DNA from: Tiliqua scincoides | Lineage: Eukaryota > Chordata > Lepidosauria > Squamata > Scincidae | NCBI RefSeq assembly: GCF_035046505.1 | Contig: NC_089827.1 | Location: 64,230,856-64,294,855 of the forward strand | Length of the DNA stretch: 64,000 nt | Direction: 5' to 3' | In this document: piece after piece, positions 10,101-19,400 of the stretch | How positions within the stretch are numbered: the first letter of the stretch is position 1 | Layout of the letters: the number at the start of each line of letters is the position of its first letter | The notes under the pieces: model-generated | Seen by the model: the letters and a program-made list of their open reading frames with translations, nothing else | Database searches by the model: none | What the model was told of the DNA's origin: nothing | Program-made: the position numbers and the translations under genes

Positions 10101-12469
10101 TTAAGGGGTTTCCTCACTGATCTTCAATTTAAATATTACCTTTTGCATTACTCGACCCACAGAAAAGCATTCACACAACCATGTCTCGTGTGAGACTCCA
10201 CCCAGATCCACCAACCCACTTTCTCAAAATGCCAATTTGCTTGTGTGAACTTACCCTAGAATACCACATGTTCTGGCACCCTAAATTTCTTCAAATGGCC
10301 CAGAATTCACTGTTGCTTTTGTCATTGTTTTTGTTGCATAGTGTTGGCTGTAGAACTGCTTGCAGCCTGCCAGGGCATTGAGTTTCTACGCCCCCTGAGA
10401 ACGACAACTCCATTGGAGAAAGTCTATGACCTTGGGCGCTCTGTGGTCAGGTATGTCAAACAAACACTTCCCCAGAGACTGCAACTTCAGAGAACATTGG
10501 CCAAACATTAACCATCACTACTATAACTCCCCTATTTAGGAGTTGTTCAATTTGTCTTCTTTCAGGCCTTGGATGAAAGATCGCTTCATGGCCCCAGACA
10601 TAGAGGCAGCACATAGGCTGCTTGTGGATGGGAAGGCAAGTGTTGATGCTGGAGAAACTCTGATTCCTAACAAATCCTTTGGTATACTTGTTTGGGACAT
10701 AACAATGCTCTTCCCTTCACTTGCAAGGCTTAACACACTGAATTCTACAAAAAAAAACACAACAAAAAACACCCCCAAAATCTTGTATGGAGACTTAATT
10801 TGTTTTCATGAAATGTATGGAAAAAACAGCTGGAGCACCTGTGTGTTCAAAACCACAAAAATAGCTTCAAACATTTGAATGCTGCAAGGAGCAGTCAGTA
10901 AAGTGAACCAAGTATTAGCATGTGACAACCTTGGAAGAGTTGCAGACCAGTGATACTGCCAGGCCTTGTATCGCATTCCAAGGCTCGGGGAGGTCGCGCA
11001 CAGCCTCTCCAACCCTCAGAAGGCCTGATTAAGGGGAGGACATCAAAAGATTTTTTGCCCTGAGTGCCAGATGGCATAGCTATGCCACTGTTCCAGACCA
11101 TATGGAATCCAGAACTGATTTGCATGAGGTCTAAATGTTTGGCATCAAGTCATACTAGGAAAACTAGAAAGTCCTTTCCGATTGTTCTGTTTTACAAAAA
11201 ACATGTGGATCAACACATAAATCTTGCTAGCATTCATATTGTATCTACATCTTCAATATATTTGAGTCCCAACTGTTGTCTTACTTACCTGCAGTCTCTG
11301 GAAGCCTGTCCTAGATAGCTCCAGGTAGGCAACTCTGTGGGCCTTTGTGAGCCTCAGAATGGCCCACAGAAACCCCCGGAAGCTACGTCCAGACAAACCA
11401 AATGTTGTCTCCAAAAACTGAAAGTAGCTTCTGGAGGCCCTGTGGGCCATTCTGAGACCTGTAGAAGCCAATACAGTGGGTTGCTGGCCCGGCACTACCC
11501 AGGGGACGTCTCTGGAGGCTCCAGGTAAGTAATTACAGGGAGCCTCTGGAGGTACCCATGTGGACCGCTCTGCATTCACGGAGAGTTAAATCCGTGGATA
11601 TAGGACCCATGGATGTAGAGGGTCCACTATACTGCAGAAGGCACAAGGTGTGTATTGCAGAAGATGCAATGTACACATGCTGGATATCAATTCTCGTTTA
11701 CTTATAATATTTATATACTGCTTTTAAGAAAAAGCTCTCAGAGCACTTCACATAACAAAAGGAATGAAATGACTCCCCGTCCCAAAAGGCTCACAATCTA
11801 AAAAGATACCCAAGAGAGACAACAGAGGGAGTGGAAGGAAGTGGAAGAAAGGCTAAGCTGGGGAAGGATAACTGTCTTTTTCATGTTCATGTACTTAAGA
11901 TTAGTCACACTTGCATCCAGATATGAGAACTTTCTGGATAGTCACTCCCCATGGGAGGGGCCTTAATGGAGTTGCTCCTCCTCCCTCAACCATGTTACTA
12001 TTTGTTCTCAATGGCCTTTAGAATCCATGCAGGAGGGGCTCTTGGGTTGCCCTCCTCCCCCACCTTCTTTCAGAAACAACCATCTGGGCATGCCTCCAGA
12101 TTTTACTCCTGGTGATCTTATGCACTGTATTCCCATATACAGTATACGGGAATACATACAGTAGAAATACATATAGTATTTGTACCATTTAAATGTGCAT
12201 TCCACCAGGCCCTTATATATTACCTACTAAGGACACTTGGGACATTTGGTTGGGGTTTCACACAGATTTCTTCTTTTGCTTCTGACTCTGTTCCTTCCTT
12301 TCTTGCTTGCTTCTAGGTTTGGCAGGTGGCTGAACCATACATTGAAAAATACAGACGGGAGCACATTCCTGAGTCCAGGCCAATTTCCCCCACTGCTTTC
12401 TCCTTGACATTAAGTGAAAACATGTCACACCATCACCACCACGACTCAGAAGAATATGATGAACAATGA
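993..12469 (+). CDS. HAL: Histidine ammonia-lyase, last 12 coding exons (5' partial)
   Basis: HAL deaminates L-histidine to urocanate, the first step of histidine catabolism (cytosolic, liver and skin). Exons: 993-1132, 2180-2227, 2764-2911, 3366-3461, 4497-4555, 6283-6363, 7555-7620, 7711-7876, 9406-9540, 10342-10450, 10566-10635 and 12317-12469 (stop TGA 12467-12469). Joined, they give 422 complete codons in one unbroken frame, nearly identical to vertebrate HAL. The first exon carries [14 protein letters not shown], whose Ala-Ser-Gly cyclises into the MIO cofactor. Conserved blocks follow in family order: [13 protein letters not shown], then [20 protein letters not shown], then [20 protein letters not shown]. 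All splice sites are GT-AG except intron 11, whose donor is GC at 10636. The C-terminus differs from mammals and contains five consecutive histidines. The exons encoding roughly the first 245 residues lie off the window. AMDHD1, a later enzyme of the same pathway, converges on its 3' side. Confidence 0.97.
1390..1721. mobile_element. hAT-like MITE with CAGTGGC(A/G)TC ends
   Basis: Left end CAGTGGCATCACTAGGG; right end is its near-perfect inverse, CCCTAGTGACGCCACTG. The same terminal inverted repeat bounds a 1.2-kb element at 24203-25400 that has an 8-bp target duplication. No clean 8-bp duplication is visible around this copy. It lies in the HAL intron between the exons at 993 and 2180 and has no coding capacity. 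Confidence 0.7.
1722..2179. other. HAL intron remainder, nothing recognised
   Basis: Unique-looking AT-rich intron sequence after the MITE. The phrase TTGAAGCCAAAGGAAG near 2014-2029 resembles the end of the next HAL exon by chance. It lacks splice sites and the rest of that exon. Confidence 0.5.
3691..4047. mobile_element. hAT MITE, 357 bp, perfect 8-bp target duplication
   Basis: Flanked by CTCTCACC at 3683-3690 and 4048-4055. Right end GGTCACCCTG; left end is GAAGATGACC, a drifted form of CAGGGTGACC. It is the same family as 40941-41255, in opposite orientation, sharing the motifs GGACATCC, TGTAGGACATGACAAA and AGGCTCTGTGCTGCCT. Non-coding. Inserted in a HAL intron. Confidence 0.85.
4056..4320 (+). 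mobile_element. L2-like LINE 3' end (remnant)
   Basis: A T-rich stretch ends in TTATTATTGCAAGCCGCCTTGAGG and GGCAAAAGGCAGAATATCGA. This matches the pattern of squamate L2-type 3' ends (GTAAGCCGCCTTGAG followed by GGCGGGATATAAA). Heavily decayed, no open frame. The family name is a recognition call, not a search result. Confidence 0.5.
4556..6282. other. HAL intron, mostly unrecognised
   Basis: Long intron between the exons ending at 4555 and starting at 6283. It is AT-rich with scattered homopolymer runs. The only structured element seen is an imperfect inverted repeat at 5844-5937, listed separately. No coding segment with splice sites was found. Confidence 0.5.
5844..5937. repeat. Palindromic repeat with AAGTCATGACTAAGTCCCATTG ends
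   Basis: The left arm reads AAGTCATGACTAAGTCCCAT and the right arm ends CATAATCATGACTTTC. The arms pair imperfectly through AAGTCCCATTGA against TCAATGG. It resembles, but is distinct from, the CAATCCTA palindromes elsewhere in the window. No target duplication is clear. Confidence 0.5.
6430..6700. repeat. Dispersed repeat shared with 24440-24700
   Basis: Motifs such as GGGCAGGCCGAGAGGAAAGC, CCAGAATGGT(A/C)C(C/T)GATCCAATG, GAGCCC and AAGTGAACATGCC recur at 24440-24700. There they sit inside a hAT-type element, so this may be a fragment of a longer copy. It starts just after the exon ending at 6363. Confidence 0.5.
6701..7350. other. Old interspersed repeat remnants in HAL intron
   Basis: From 6690 the motif ACAGCCCAATCCTGAGCTTCCCAG resembles the ends of the CAATCCTA MITEs. 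The stretch 6850-7330 (GAGAATTCCACAGTTTGGGTG, then GCAGGACCTTAAGG, then CACCTTGAATCGGGCTTG) resembles a decayed squamate repeat I could not classify. No open frame. Confidence 0.35.
7356..7445. mobile_element. Palindromic CAATCCTA MITE with TAA duplication
   Basis: A 90-bp near-perfect palindrome: CAGCCCAATCCTATGCATG on the left mirrors GGATAGGATTGGACTG on the right. The inner arms are AGTAAGTCCCATT and AATGGGGCTTACTCCC. TAA flanks both ends, matching the 3-bp TWA duplications of the PIF/Harbinger superfamily. This is one of about a dozen copies in the window. Confidence 0.75.
8446..8769. mobile_element. hAT MITE, 324 bp, 8-bp target duplication
   Basis: Left end CAGGGCTGCTCAAACCCTG; right end CTTTGGACACCGCTG. 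Target duplication GGTTACAC (8438-8445) versus GGTCACAC (8770-8777), one mismatch. The reading frames inside are by-products of GC-rich element sequence. Located in the HAL intron 7877-9405. Confidence 0.85.
8900..8980. mobile_element. Degenerate palindromic CAATCCTA-family MITE
   Basis: One arm is well preserved (GTGGGACTTCTGAGTAGACATGCACAGG); the other (CTAAACTGCAAACTTATATATGCTTACC) has drifted. Recognised by comparison with 7356-7445 and 28110-28199. Boundaries approximate. Confidence 0.5.
9541..10341. other. HAL intron, nothing recognised
   Basis: Intron between the exons ending at 9540 and beginning at 10342. It holds AT-rich sequence and a GAGAGATAA-type simple stretch around 10000-10030. 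No repeat termini, RNA gene or extra exon was recognised. Confidence 0.5.
10636..10641 (+). promoter_or_regulatory. HAL: GC splice donor of HAL intron 11 (GC-AG intron)
   Basis: The exon ends AAG and the intron begins GCAAGT. That is the usual consensus of a GC-AG intron, in which the rest of the donor matches U1 snRNA perfectly. The acceptor is TTCTAG at 12311-12316. Continuity of the protein (HRLLVDGK then [12 protein letters not shown]) fixes the junction; no GT donor keeps that frame. Confidence 0.9.
11280..11629 (-). mobile_element. Tigger/pogo-like element remnant
   Basis: The right end (GTGGATATAGGACCCATGGATGTAGAGGGTCCACT, then ATA) reads in reverse as AGTGGACCCTCTACATCC, like the Tigger-type end at 60221. 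The interior repeats TCTGGAGGC, GGGCC and CTCAGAATGGCCC motifs shared with 43025-43450. The left boundary is uncertain. Confidence 0.5.
11697..11880 (-). mobile_element. LINE/SINE 3'-end remnant, TATTTATATACTGC type
   Basis: Reads TATTTATATACTGCTTTTAAG, then CAAAAGGCTCACAATCTAAAAAG. The same module occurs at 31017-31215 after a TTA microsatellite and, on the + strand, at 32285-32425. The sense strand is minus, ending in ATATAAATATTAT. Confidence 0.55.
11881..12316. other. HAL last intron, nothing recognised
   Basis: The 3' part of the GC-AG intron. It ends in a strong polypyrimidine tract (TTCCTTCCTTTCTTGCTTGCTTCTAG). No repeat termini recognised. Confidence 0.5.
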
Positions 12470-12721
12470 AAATGGACCTGACTACTTCGTTTGCTGGGTC
12501 ATGTGTGCGTTGTGTGTAATGAATGGGGTTTTTGAAAAATTCCCATACTTTGTATTTCATATTAAGACTTTAAAAAACTGAAGTCAGAGTTGGTTTGAAT
12601 ATTTCACCAGGGTTAACTCTGAAGGGGAAAAAATAAGATGAACAGAAAAATTCAAGCATGTTGCTGTCAAATTAGAACTCGGTCACATAAACTGAGCTGG
12701 TACCTATTAAGTTATACGAGC

Positions 12722-12727
12722 AATAAA
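12722..12727 (+). terminator. HAL: HAL polyadenylation signal AATAAA
   Basis: First canonical AATAAA after the HAL stop codon, 253 bases downstream. Cleavage is expected 10-30 bases further on. Nothing else between 12470 and 12750 suggests an alternative. Confidence 0.7.
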
Positions 12728-13151
12728 TCCATTTTGCAATATATGTAGAGGCCCATTGCACACATCTATTCAATATTTTTCTAAAGGCGTTACCTGGTTG
12801 TTTTCAGTGTAATTCAAATAGAAGAATTCTTTGGAATATATAATAGAATGGAGGAGGCAGTGGCTAGTAGACCTACAGAAGCAGAACTTAATTGAATGTG
12901 ATGTGGCAGTTGTACAAAGTTTTCAGGCTGGAGGAGTCCCCTGCAATGAAGCTCCTGGCAAGGAGAGGCACTACAGCTTTTCATGTACTTTTTGAGGTCT
13001 CTCTTGTCTTTTTTTTTAGTCCTGCAGTGGGGTATGTGTGTGAACTGTAAACATCATCAGCACAAGAAGAAAACTAAGTATTCCAGAAACAAAACAGATG
13101 CAATAATGCAGACACCTAAGTTCTGATTGCTCTCGTTATGGTTATTTAGTA

Positions 13152-13588
13152 CAGTGATCTTCAACACTTTTTGTATCATGACTCCCAATAAATAAATAAA
13201 AGTATGAGACTGGGGACCTACCGTCAGTCCCTTCCCCCCTCCTGGGACCTTATCTGCCTGTCGCCACCCACTCCCCACCCCTATATAACCCTCCTAGCAC
13301 TGTTCATATTAACGAAATATTCATATTAGAGCAGAAAAGGTTACTATGAAGCCTGGCACGAATTAAAGCTGTTTTAGCACAATTGCTAAGAACCTGAGAA
13401 GGACTTGGACACAGTCTCCTGGAAGCTGAAGGGGTACTGCAGATGCCCCTGAATCTGGTACTCCTTTTACCTGGTGGTGTTCTAGTCTAGTGGTCTTCAA
13501 CCTGTTTCATTTCCATAAGTTGCCACTACCCCACAACTGAGACTTTATGACTCCATTGTGGTCTTCAACCCTAAGGTTGAAGAGCACT
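13152..13588. mobile_element. hAT-like element, ends CAGTGATCTTCAAC / GTTGAAGAGCACT
   Basis: The left end CAGTGATCTTCAACAC and the right end AAGGTTGAAGAGCACTT are inverted. An internal CTAGTGGTCTTCAACCTG near 13490 suggests two overlapping copies. I could not read a convincing 8-bp target duplication, so boundaries are approximate. Confidence 0.5.
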
Positions 13589-13747
13589 TATAGAAGAAAA
13601 GCCAGGCAGCCCTTAAATTTTAAAAAAGGTTGTAGGCTAGACAGATCCTTCTGACATTAACATTGAGACATGGAAGCTACAGTAGTGTGGGCTGTTTGTG
13701 TTGAAAACCATCGTCAAAATCAATATATGAAGATCCATCCAAACATA

Positions 13748-13930
13748 GGGCGCAATCCTAACCCCTTATATCAGTGCTTTCCAGCACTGACATAAGGGCA
13801 ATGCAGCTCTGAGGTAAGGGAACAAACATTTCCTTACTTTGAGGAGGCCTCTGTGAGTGCCACCCAACTGCAGGATGCAGCACATGCCCCATTGGCACTG
13901 CTATGCCAGTGCTGGAAAGGGGTTGCGCCC
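13748..13930. mobile_element. PIF/Harbinger-like MITE (GGGC-CAATCCTA family), ATA duplication
   Basis: Starts GGGCGCAATCCTAACCCC and ends GGGGTTGCGCCC, with ATA on both sides (13745-13747 and 13931-13933). The body has TTTCCAGCACTG, GAGGTAAGGGAACAAA and GGATGCAGCACATGCCCCA, shared with 14093, 35225 and 40182. The 3-bp duplication and GGGC start fit PIF/Harbinger. Confidence 0.75.
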
Positions 13931-14092
13931 ATAGTCTGAGAACTACCTTTAAATGCCCTTATTGTTTAAATTTGGGCTTATGGCTCTTCCTGTGCCTCAC
14001 CAGAAGATCCAAGCAACACAAGAGAAGACAGAGAAGACCACAGCGAGTTGTGCTGCTGTGCTCTATGGGAAACAGAAACATTGAGAGACTGT

Positions 14093-14271
14093 GGGCCCAA
14101 TCCTATCAAATTTTCCAGTGCCGGTACAGTCATACCAATGGGGCATGTGCTGCATCCTATGGTGGGTAGGCAATCACAGGGGCCTTCTCAAGGTATGGGA
14201 ACATTTATTCCCTTACCTCGGGCCTGCATTGCAGTTGCACCAGTGCTGGAAAGTTGGATAGAACTGGGCCC
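14093..14271. mobile_element. PIF/Harbinger-like MITE, TGT duplication
   Basis: Starts GGGCCCAATCCTATC and ends GATAGAACTGGGCCC. TGT flanks both ends (14090-14092, 14272-14274). Same family as 13748-13930, about 160 bp away. Confidence 0.75.
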
Positions 14272-14890
14272 TGTAATATTTTCTATTTTTGATTTGTTTA
14301 CTAGGCTTGCAGTGGTAGACAAAAAACAAACAAAGAAGCAAAACTGGAGTCAACTTTTTGTATACTTGTAAGTTTTATTCCAGGTTTGCTCTGGAAAATA
14401 TCAGGCAGAATTATACATTATATATAATGTTCCTTTAAAGACACATAGTAAGCAGCAGAACAAAAATCAGTAAAGTCTTGGAACTTGTCCACTAGGTAAG
14501 AGTGGTGCAACAGGACATGCAGTTAGTTTTTGCCATCATGTGAGACCCTCTCTATGTGCTTCAGAGGTTACAACAAGTCAATTGTTCAAAAAGGAATGTT
14601 GTAGGACAGACTATATCTTTTCACTCACCCACAAAGAATGTGGTAAAAGGTGAACTAGCGCAAGTGCTTCAGCTAACAACAGATACAGACGATGATCTTG
14701 ACCTTACCCCATACAGTTCATATTACATTTGAAGGTATATGACATTTCAAAAGTCCCTGCAATTAAACATGTAAATAAGCTCTACCCAGCTATGCCCATA
14801 ACCCTGCAGGGAGCGTCCATTTCCCAATGCAAAATTGCGACAATTTTTAGGTTTATTTACAGAAATAAATGTGACAGTATTATAATACTG
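14272..14890. other. HAL-AMDHD1 intergenic, nothing recognised
   Basis: AT-rich sequence between MITE copies. It contains the TATA-rich motif ATTATACATTATATATAATG near 14410. No exon, RNA gene or repeat terminus was identified. Confidence 0.45.
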
Positions 14891-14981
14891 ATGGTACAAT
14901 CCTAACCAGGTCTACTCAGAAGTAAGTCCCATTTTATTCAATGGGGCTTACTCTTAGGAAAGTGTGGTTAGGACTGCAGTC
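14891..14981. mobile_element. Palindromic CAATCCTA MITE
   Basis: Left arm ACAATCCTAACCAGGTCTAC and AGAAGTAAGTCCCATT; right arm AATGGGGCTTACTC and GTGTGGTTAGGACTGCAG. Same family as 7356-7445. Confidence 0.7.
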
Positions 14982-15061
14982 GTACTGCCTCTGCATCCCA
15001 CTGTCTATCAGTATCAACACCTTGCATTATTTCAAAGATCTAAATGCCTGCACACTCATTT

Positions 15062-16228
15062 GGGCTGCAATCCTACAGGGATGTGTGGTGTGGGGGCGGC
15101 AGAACCACCCCATCATAGCCCATGGAAAAGCACTGCAGCTGCCCTGCCTGCTTATACCCGAGGAGGCTCTCCTTACACCAGAGAAAGCAGGCATAAGAAG
15201 AGCCTCCTTAGGTGTAAGCCAGCAGGGAAGGTATGTTTTTTTTCAATTCGTCACAGAGATATAAATTCAACAATGAAAGCAGAAAATTTTTTGAGTACAG
15301 TGATGAAAGTGAGACGAGAAATGAAGAAAATGAGGAAGAGAAGAAAAGAACTAGAAAGTGTAGAAATGGAGCTGGAAGAAAAGAAATCAGATGATTCAGA
15401 AACAATTGAGGAATCAGAGAAGGAAGAAACTAGAGGGACAAGGAGGCATCCACTGATTGCAACAAGAAGAAGACAACAAGAGAAGGTGAATAGTAAAAAG
15501 AAACATGATGGATAAGGCAGGATGGAGTATTGACTCTGTCAACATAAATGGCTTAAATTCACCTCAAAAACAAAAGGAAGTCTTCCTTCAATTGCAAGAG
15601 TTATTTGCTTAATATTATCCAAGATATTATAGATAAAGAAAATGATGTGTATTTAGTTATTACGATATTAACTGCTGTAAGGATTTTATATGCTAGATAC
15701 TGGAAAGTTATTAAAATTCCAACGAAAGATGAATTAACAGAGAAAATAATGAATGTGGCGGAAATGGATAGGTTTACAGTGACTTTGGAAGAACAGCGTA
15801 AACCGACACAGATAGAGCAATGGAGATCGTTTTATGCTTGGTTGAAAATGGAGTTGTAGATGTATAAGATAGGGCATTTAGATGAATATATTGTATGCAT
15901 GATATATTATATAAGATATGATATGATAGATAAATGATATTAAGAGGCTAAGCCAGAAGAACAAGATTAGAAGATATGTATTGATTGATTAGATATATTG
16001 ATATATGATTGCCTGCATCCTCCAACGGTGTGGTTTTTTAGGTTTTTTATTGTTTTTGTGTGTTGTGTATTGAGTTTGTGTTTGTTATGTGTTTGTTTAT
16101 ATTTGTTGTTTGTTTGTTGTTTAAATTAAGGAGAAAAAGGTGTAAGCCAGCAGGGCAATGCTTTTCCATGGGTTACAATGGGGTGGTTCTGCCTCCCCTG
16201 CTGCTCCGGCCCCACACATCCCTGCAAT
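15062..16228. mobile_element. Inverted-repeat MITE interrupted by an L1 insertion
   Basis: Left arm 15062-15210 (GGCTGCAATCCTACAGGGATGTGTGG, then GGCAGAACCACCCCAT, then CCCATGGAAAAGCA) and right arm 16156-16228 (TGCTTTTCCATGGG, then ATGGGGTGGTTCTGCC, then CACACATCCCTGCAATCC) are reverse complements over roughly 80-100 bases. Removing the L1-like insert restores one short hairpin element. Its right edge merges with the next MITE. Confidence 0.7.
15228..16137 (+). mobile_element. Internally deleted L1 LINE with 18-bp target duplication
   Basis: Flanked by AGGTGTAAGCCAGCAGGG at 15210-15227 and 16138-16155, a precise 18-bp target-site duplication of target-primed reverse transcription. The 5' part (15270-15515) encodes a Lys/Glu-rich coiled coil resembling an ORF1-type tail. 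Next comes SVNINGLNSPQKQKEVF (15535-15600), the start of an L1 ORF2 endonuclease. It then jumps to an ORF2-like C-terminus ending FYAWLKMEL with stop at 15857-15859. Most of ORF2, including reverse transcriptase, is absent, so it must have been mobilised in trans. The 3' end is A-rich (GGAGAAAAAGG). Confidence 0.8.
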
Positions 16229-16310
16229 CCTATGCTCACTTTCCTGAGAGTAAGCCTCATTAAAGACAATGGAACTTACTCCTGAGTAGATAGGTATAGA
16301 ATTGTGCTCT
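16223..16310. mobile_element. Palindromic CAATCCTA MITE
   Basis: GCAATCCTATGCTCACTTTCC with GAGTAAGCCTCATT on the left; AATGGAACTTACTCCTGAGTAG with GAATTGTGCTC on the right. It lies 126 bases beyond the AMDHD1 stop codon and so probably within the AMDHD1 3' UTR. Confidence 0.65.
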
Positions 16311-16435
16311 TAGCGAATAAAGCAACAACAGGTAGTGATTGCAAAGTTTTAACAGGATATAAGCAACACCTTTCAGAAACAAATCCAGATTTACCTCTTG
16401 ATACTTTTGTCAGTACTACTCTGCTGTAACTGATT

Positions 16436-19400
16436 TTACATGAAGTATTTAGTAGTCCTTTCATTTGTATAGACAACTTGTCCTTTAACAATTACGTGCT
16501 CAATCAGTTCTTGATGGCCTCCGAACTGGTAGATCAAGTGTTCCCATCTAAAAACATTTTTTTAAAGTTAGTTAGTTGGCAACCTTCAGTCTCGAAAGAC
16601 TATGGTATCGCGCTCTGAAAGGTGGTTCTGGAACAGCGTCTAGTGTGGCTGAAAAGGCCGATTTGATTCGGGAGTGACAATCCCTTCCACACTGGGAGCA
16701 AGTGCAGTCTGTCCCTGGTCTGTCTCCCTGGCTATGGGCCTTCCTTCTTTGCCTCTTAGCCTCAGACTGTTTTTTAAAGCATATCATCATACCTCATCAA
16801 AAACTTTGTTGCAGATGGTGGTCAAAATCAAAAGCATGCAAGTCTATAAGTTTAGAGATAGCATGGAGAATGCAGGGGCAGTTTAAAGTTCCCCCAGAGA
16901 AAAATCCAAACATGGGTAGGACTGGACACTATTTCTGAAACTGGAGGAGGGGTTGGCATGCAGGGACACACGCTCTCCTCCACACAACGGAACAGATCAG
17001 AGGAGAATTTGGCCCAAACATACATAGAAACCAGTATTTCAGAGAGAAGGCTTGAATTAGAATTTCAAAGGCCGGGAATATTTGACACATGGGAACATTT
17101 GCTTATGTGCCCCCCCTTGGCATTTGGAAAAACTTTGATGGCAATCGGTCCTGACTTATTCTAAAAGTTGATGCCTTTGCAGAGACCTGGTTCCAGTGAT
17201 AATTAATGTTTCTGAGCAAGCAGCAGCCCTTTCCTTTTCTCCAACACAGTTGGAGGAGGACAGATGCCTGTTACATAGGTCTGGTTCTTTGCACCAAGTC
17301 TTCATGGGTATTTGGCTATGAAGGTCAAATTAAGGCCACAGGGCTAGCAACCAATCAGAAACAAAACAGATTGACCCTTTTCCCCCTTTCATGCCTGTTG
17401 CCATAAAAGCAAAGAACTACTAAAAAAAAAAAAATCTGAACAAGAACAAACAGCTGGTCTCCCCCTGTGACTCTACCTCAAGCCCTATCTAGATTCCACC
17501 CTTTTGTCCCAAAGGGTTTCACCTCCTCCTCTGTCCTGCCAAGGTACCAGTCTTTTTTATCTCATGAGCTGGCAACCCTACAAGGCAGGTGCAATGCAGG
17601 AGCGTCAGCATCTTAGAGTATAGCTTTTGTCTGGAATTGGGACTTCTCCCCTTTCTTTTCTAGTCAAAAAAATTTGGAACTGGGGGGCTGCTCAAACAAT
17701 GCAATTGGCCCGAATTATAAAAAAGTATGCTGCAATCCAAACTGCATGCTCTATTTAATAGTCAAGTGTAATAGTTTCATTTCTTTTTATTCACAGACCT
17801 ATACATTAATTAGACCTTAAAGAGAAACTGACACTCTTACCTTGATGAATTGATGATAATGAGATCACCTTGTTTGCCGGCTTCTATGGAGCCATGTGTG
17901 TGGGATCTCCCAAGAGCATAAGCTGCATTAATGGTAGCAGCAGTTAAAGCTTCCTTCATGGACATCTTCATGTTTACACAAGCAAGATGCATTACTATGG
18001 GCTATTGGGATAGTAAAATCTGAAGTTAACACATATAGATCAATAAAACCAGCTCTGTGTTAGCCATCTCTCTGATGTCCTTGGGCAAACTGAAAGCCTT
18101 CGAGCTCATCATGACAAAAGTTATTTTCAGACAACATGAATTTAAGCTCACATTCCCCTCCATATGCCAGCAAGCTCCGCCCCCCCAACAATCACCCTTT
18201 CACAAGCTCGGCCCCCCACCTGTGTTCAGCATAAGACGAGACCAGGGTTTTGATGCATGTACAACTGTATCATGTGCAGGCATAACAGGGAATTAAGAAC
18301 ACTGATAGATCCCGGTGGAAGGATCAATGTGCATACACATGTATGTGCATAGAAACCCCATCCTCACTTTCTTTGCTCCAGCATGTAGAGATTAGGGAGT
18401 GCTGCAGTCATTGCCATCAAGATTCTGTTCTCCCTCCATACACCAGCAATATACATGGAGGGAAGTACAAGCACAGCCCTTTTGTCTGCAAGAAATGCTG
18501 GGTGTCTCCATGCTGGTTTTGGTAATCCCAAAAGTAATATCCTGCTGGATAGCAATCTGTTTCATCTTTATCTCCAGTAAATATGCATAAACAGCCTTGT
18601 TAACCAAGAACACCGGTACCCAACTACTAGCAGACCTTCGTCTTTCGATGGCCAAAGTATATTCAGACATTCAGTATCTTACTGAATACTGAATTTACAT
18701 AGCCTGCATGAATCGAAAGTGAAAGGGAATCTGTCCATTCTGAAATAATCCAGACACTACTCAGCACCCCATCTCTGATCACGTTAAAAGTTCATACTGA
18801 GAAAATGAATATCAGTAATAATTTTTTTACGAATAATTATCTAGTAAGTAACCATGACAGTTAAAGAAGCAACTTACCATTGAACAACAATAAGCGTTAG
18901 GGTTAAAATCACTGCCAAGAGCAACAATCACTCCTTCTTTTAACATTTTTCTAGCCTGAGGCTGTTTTAATCTAAACAGAAAAAAAAATTCCATCATCAT
19001 TTAAATTGCAATATAAGATGTATACGTCCCATACACATTTTGGTCTTTGAAATGCCATGCTGGGAGTTTTCTGCTGCTAGAAAGGTCATTCCTACCAGAA
19101 GGAAAGCCTGGATGCTATGGTACTGATAACCCTGAAATTGGGCAACATATACATTTGGAAAATCAAATAAATAAGAATAGCTAACACATGGCTACAATTG
19201 ATGATGTGCATCATCTGCTAGAGCACTCATATTTTTATTTCTTTACTTAGCACTTCCTGAACTCATGTTGCTTTTCAAAGTGAGAATAGAAGGCAAGTTT
19301 AGTAGCCATAGCCACAGGCATAACCATTTTAATTAAAATCATGGTTTCCTATCTCATACACCAAATTAATTAATTAATTAATTAATTAATTACTTAATTA

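Noticed and set aside
15208-15515. Lys/Glu-rich coiled-coil frame that looks like a nuclear protein
   Set aside because: It lies between the two copies of an 18-bp target duplication and upstream of L1 ORF2 codons, so it is L1 sequence, not a host exon.
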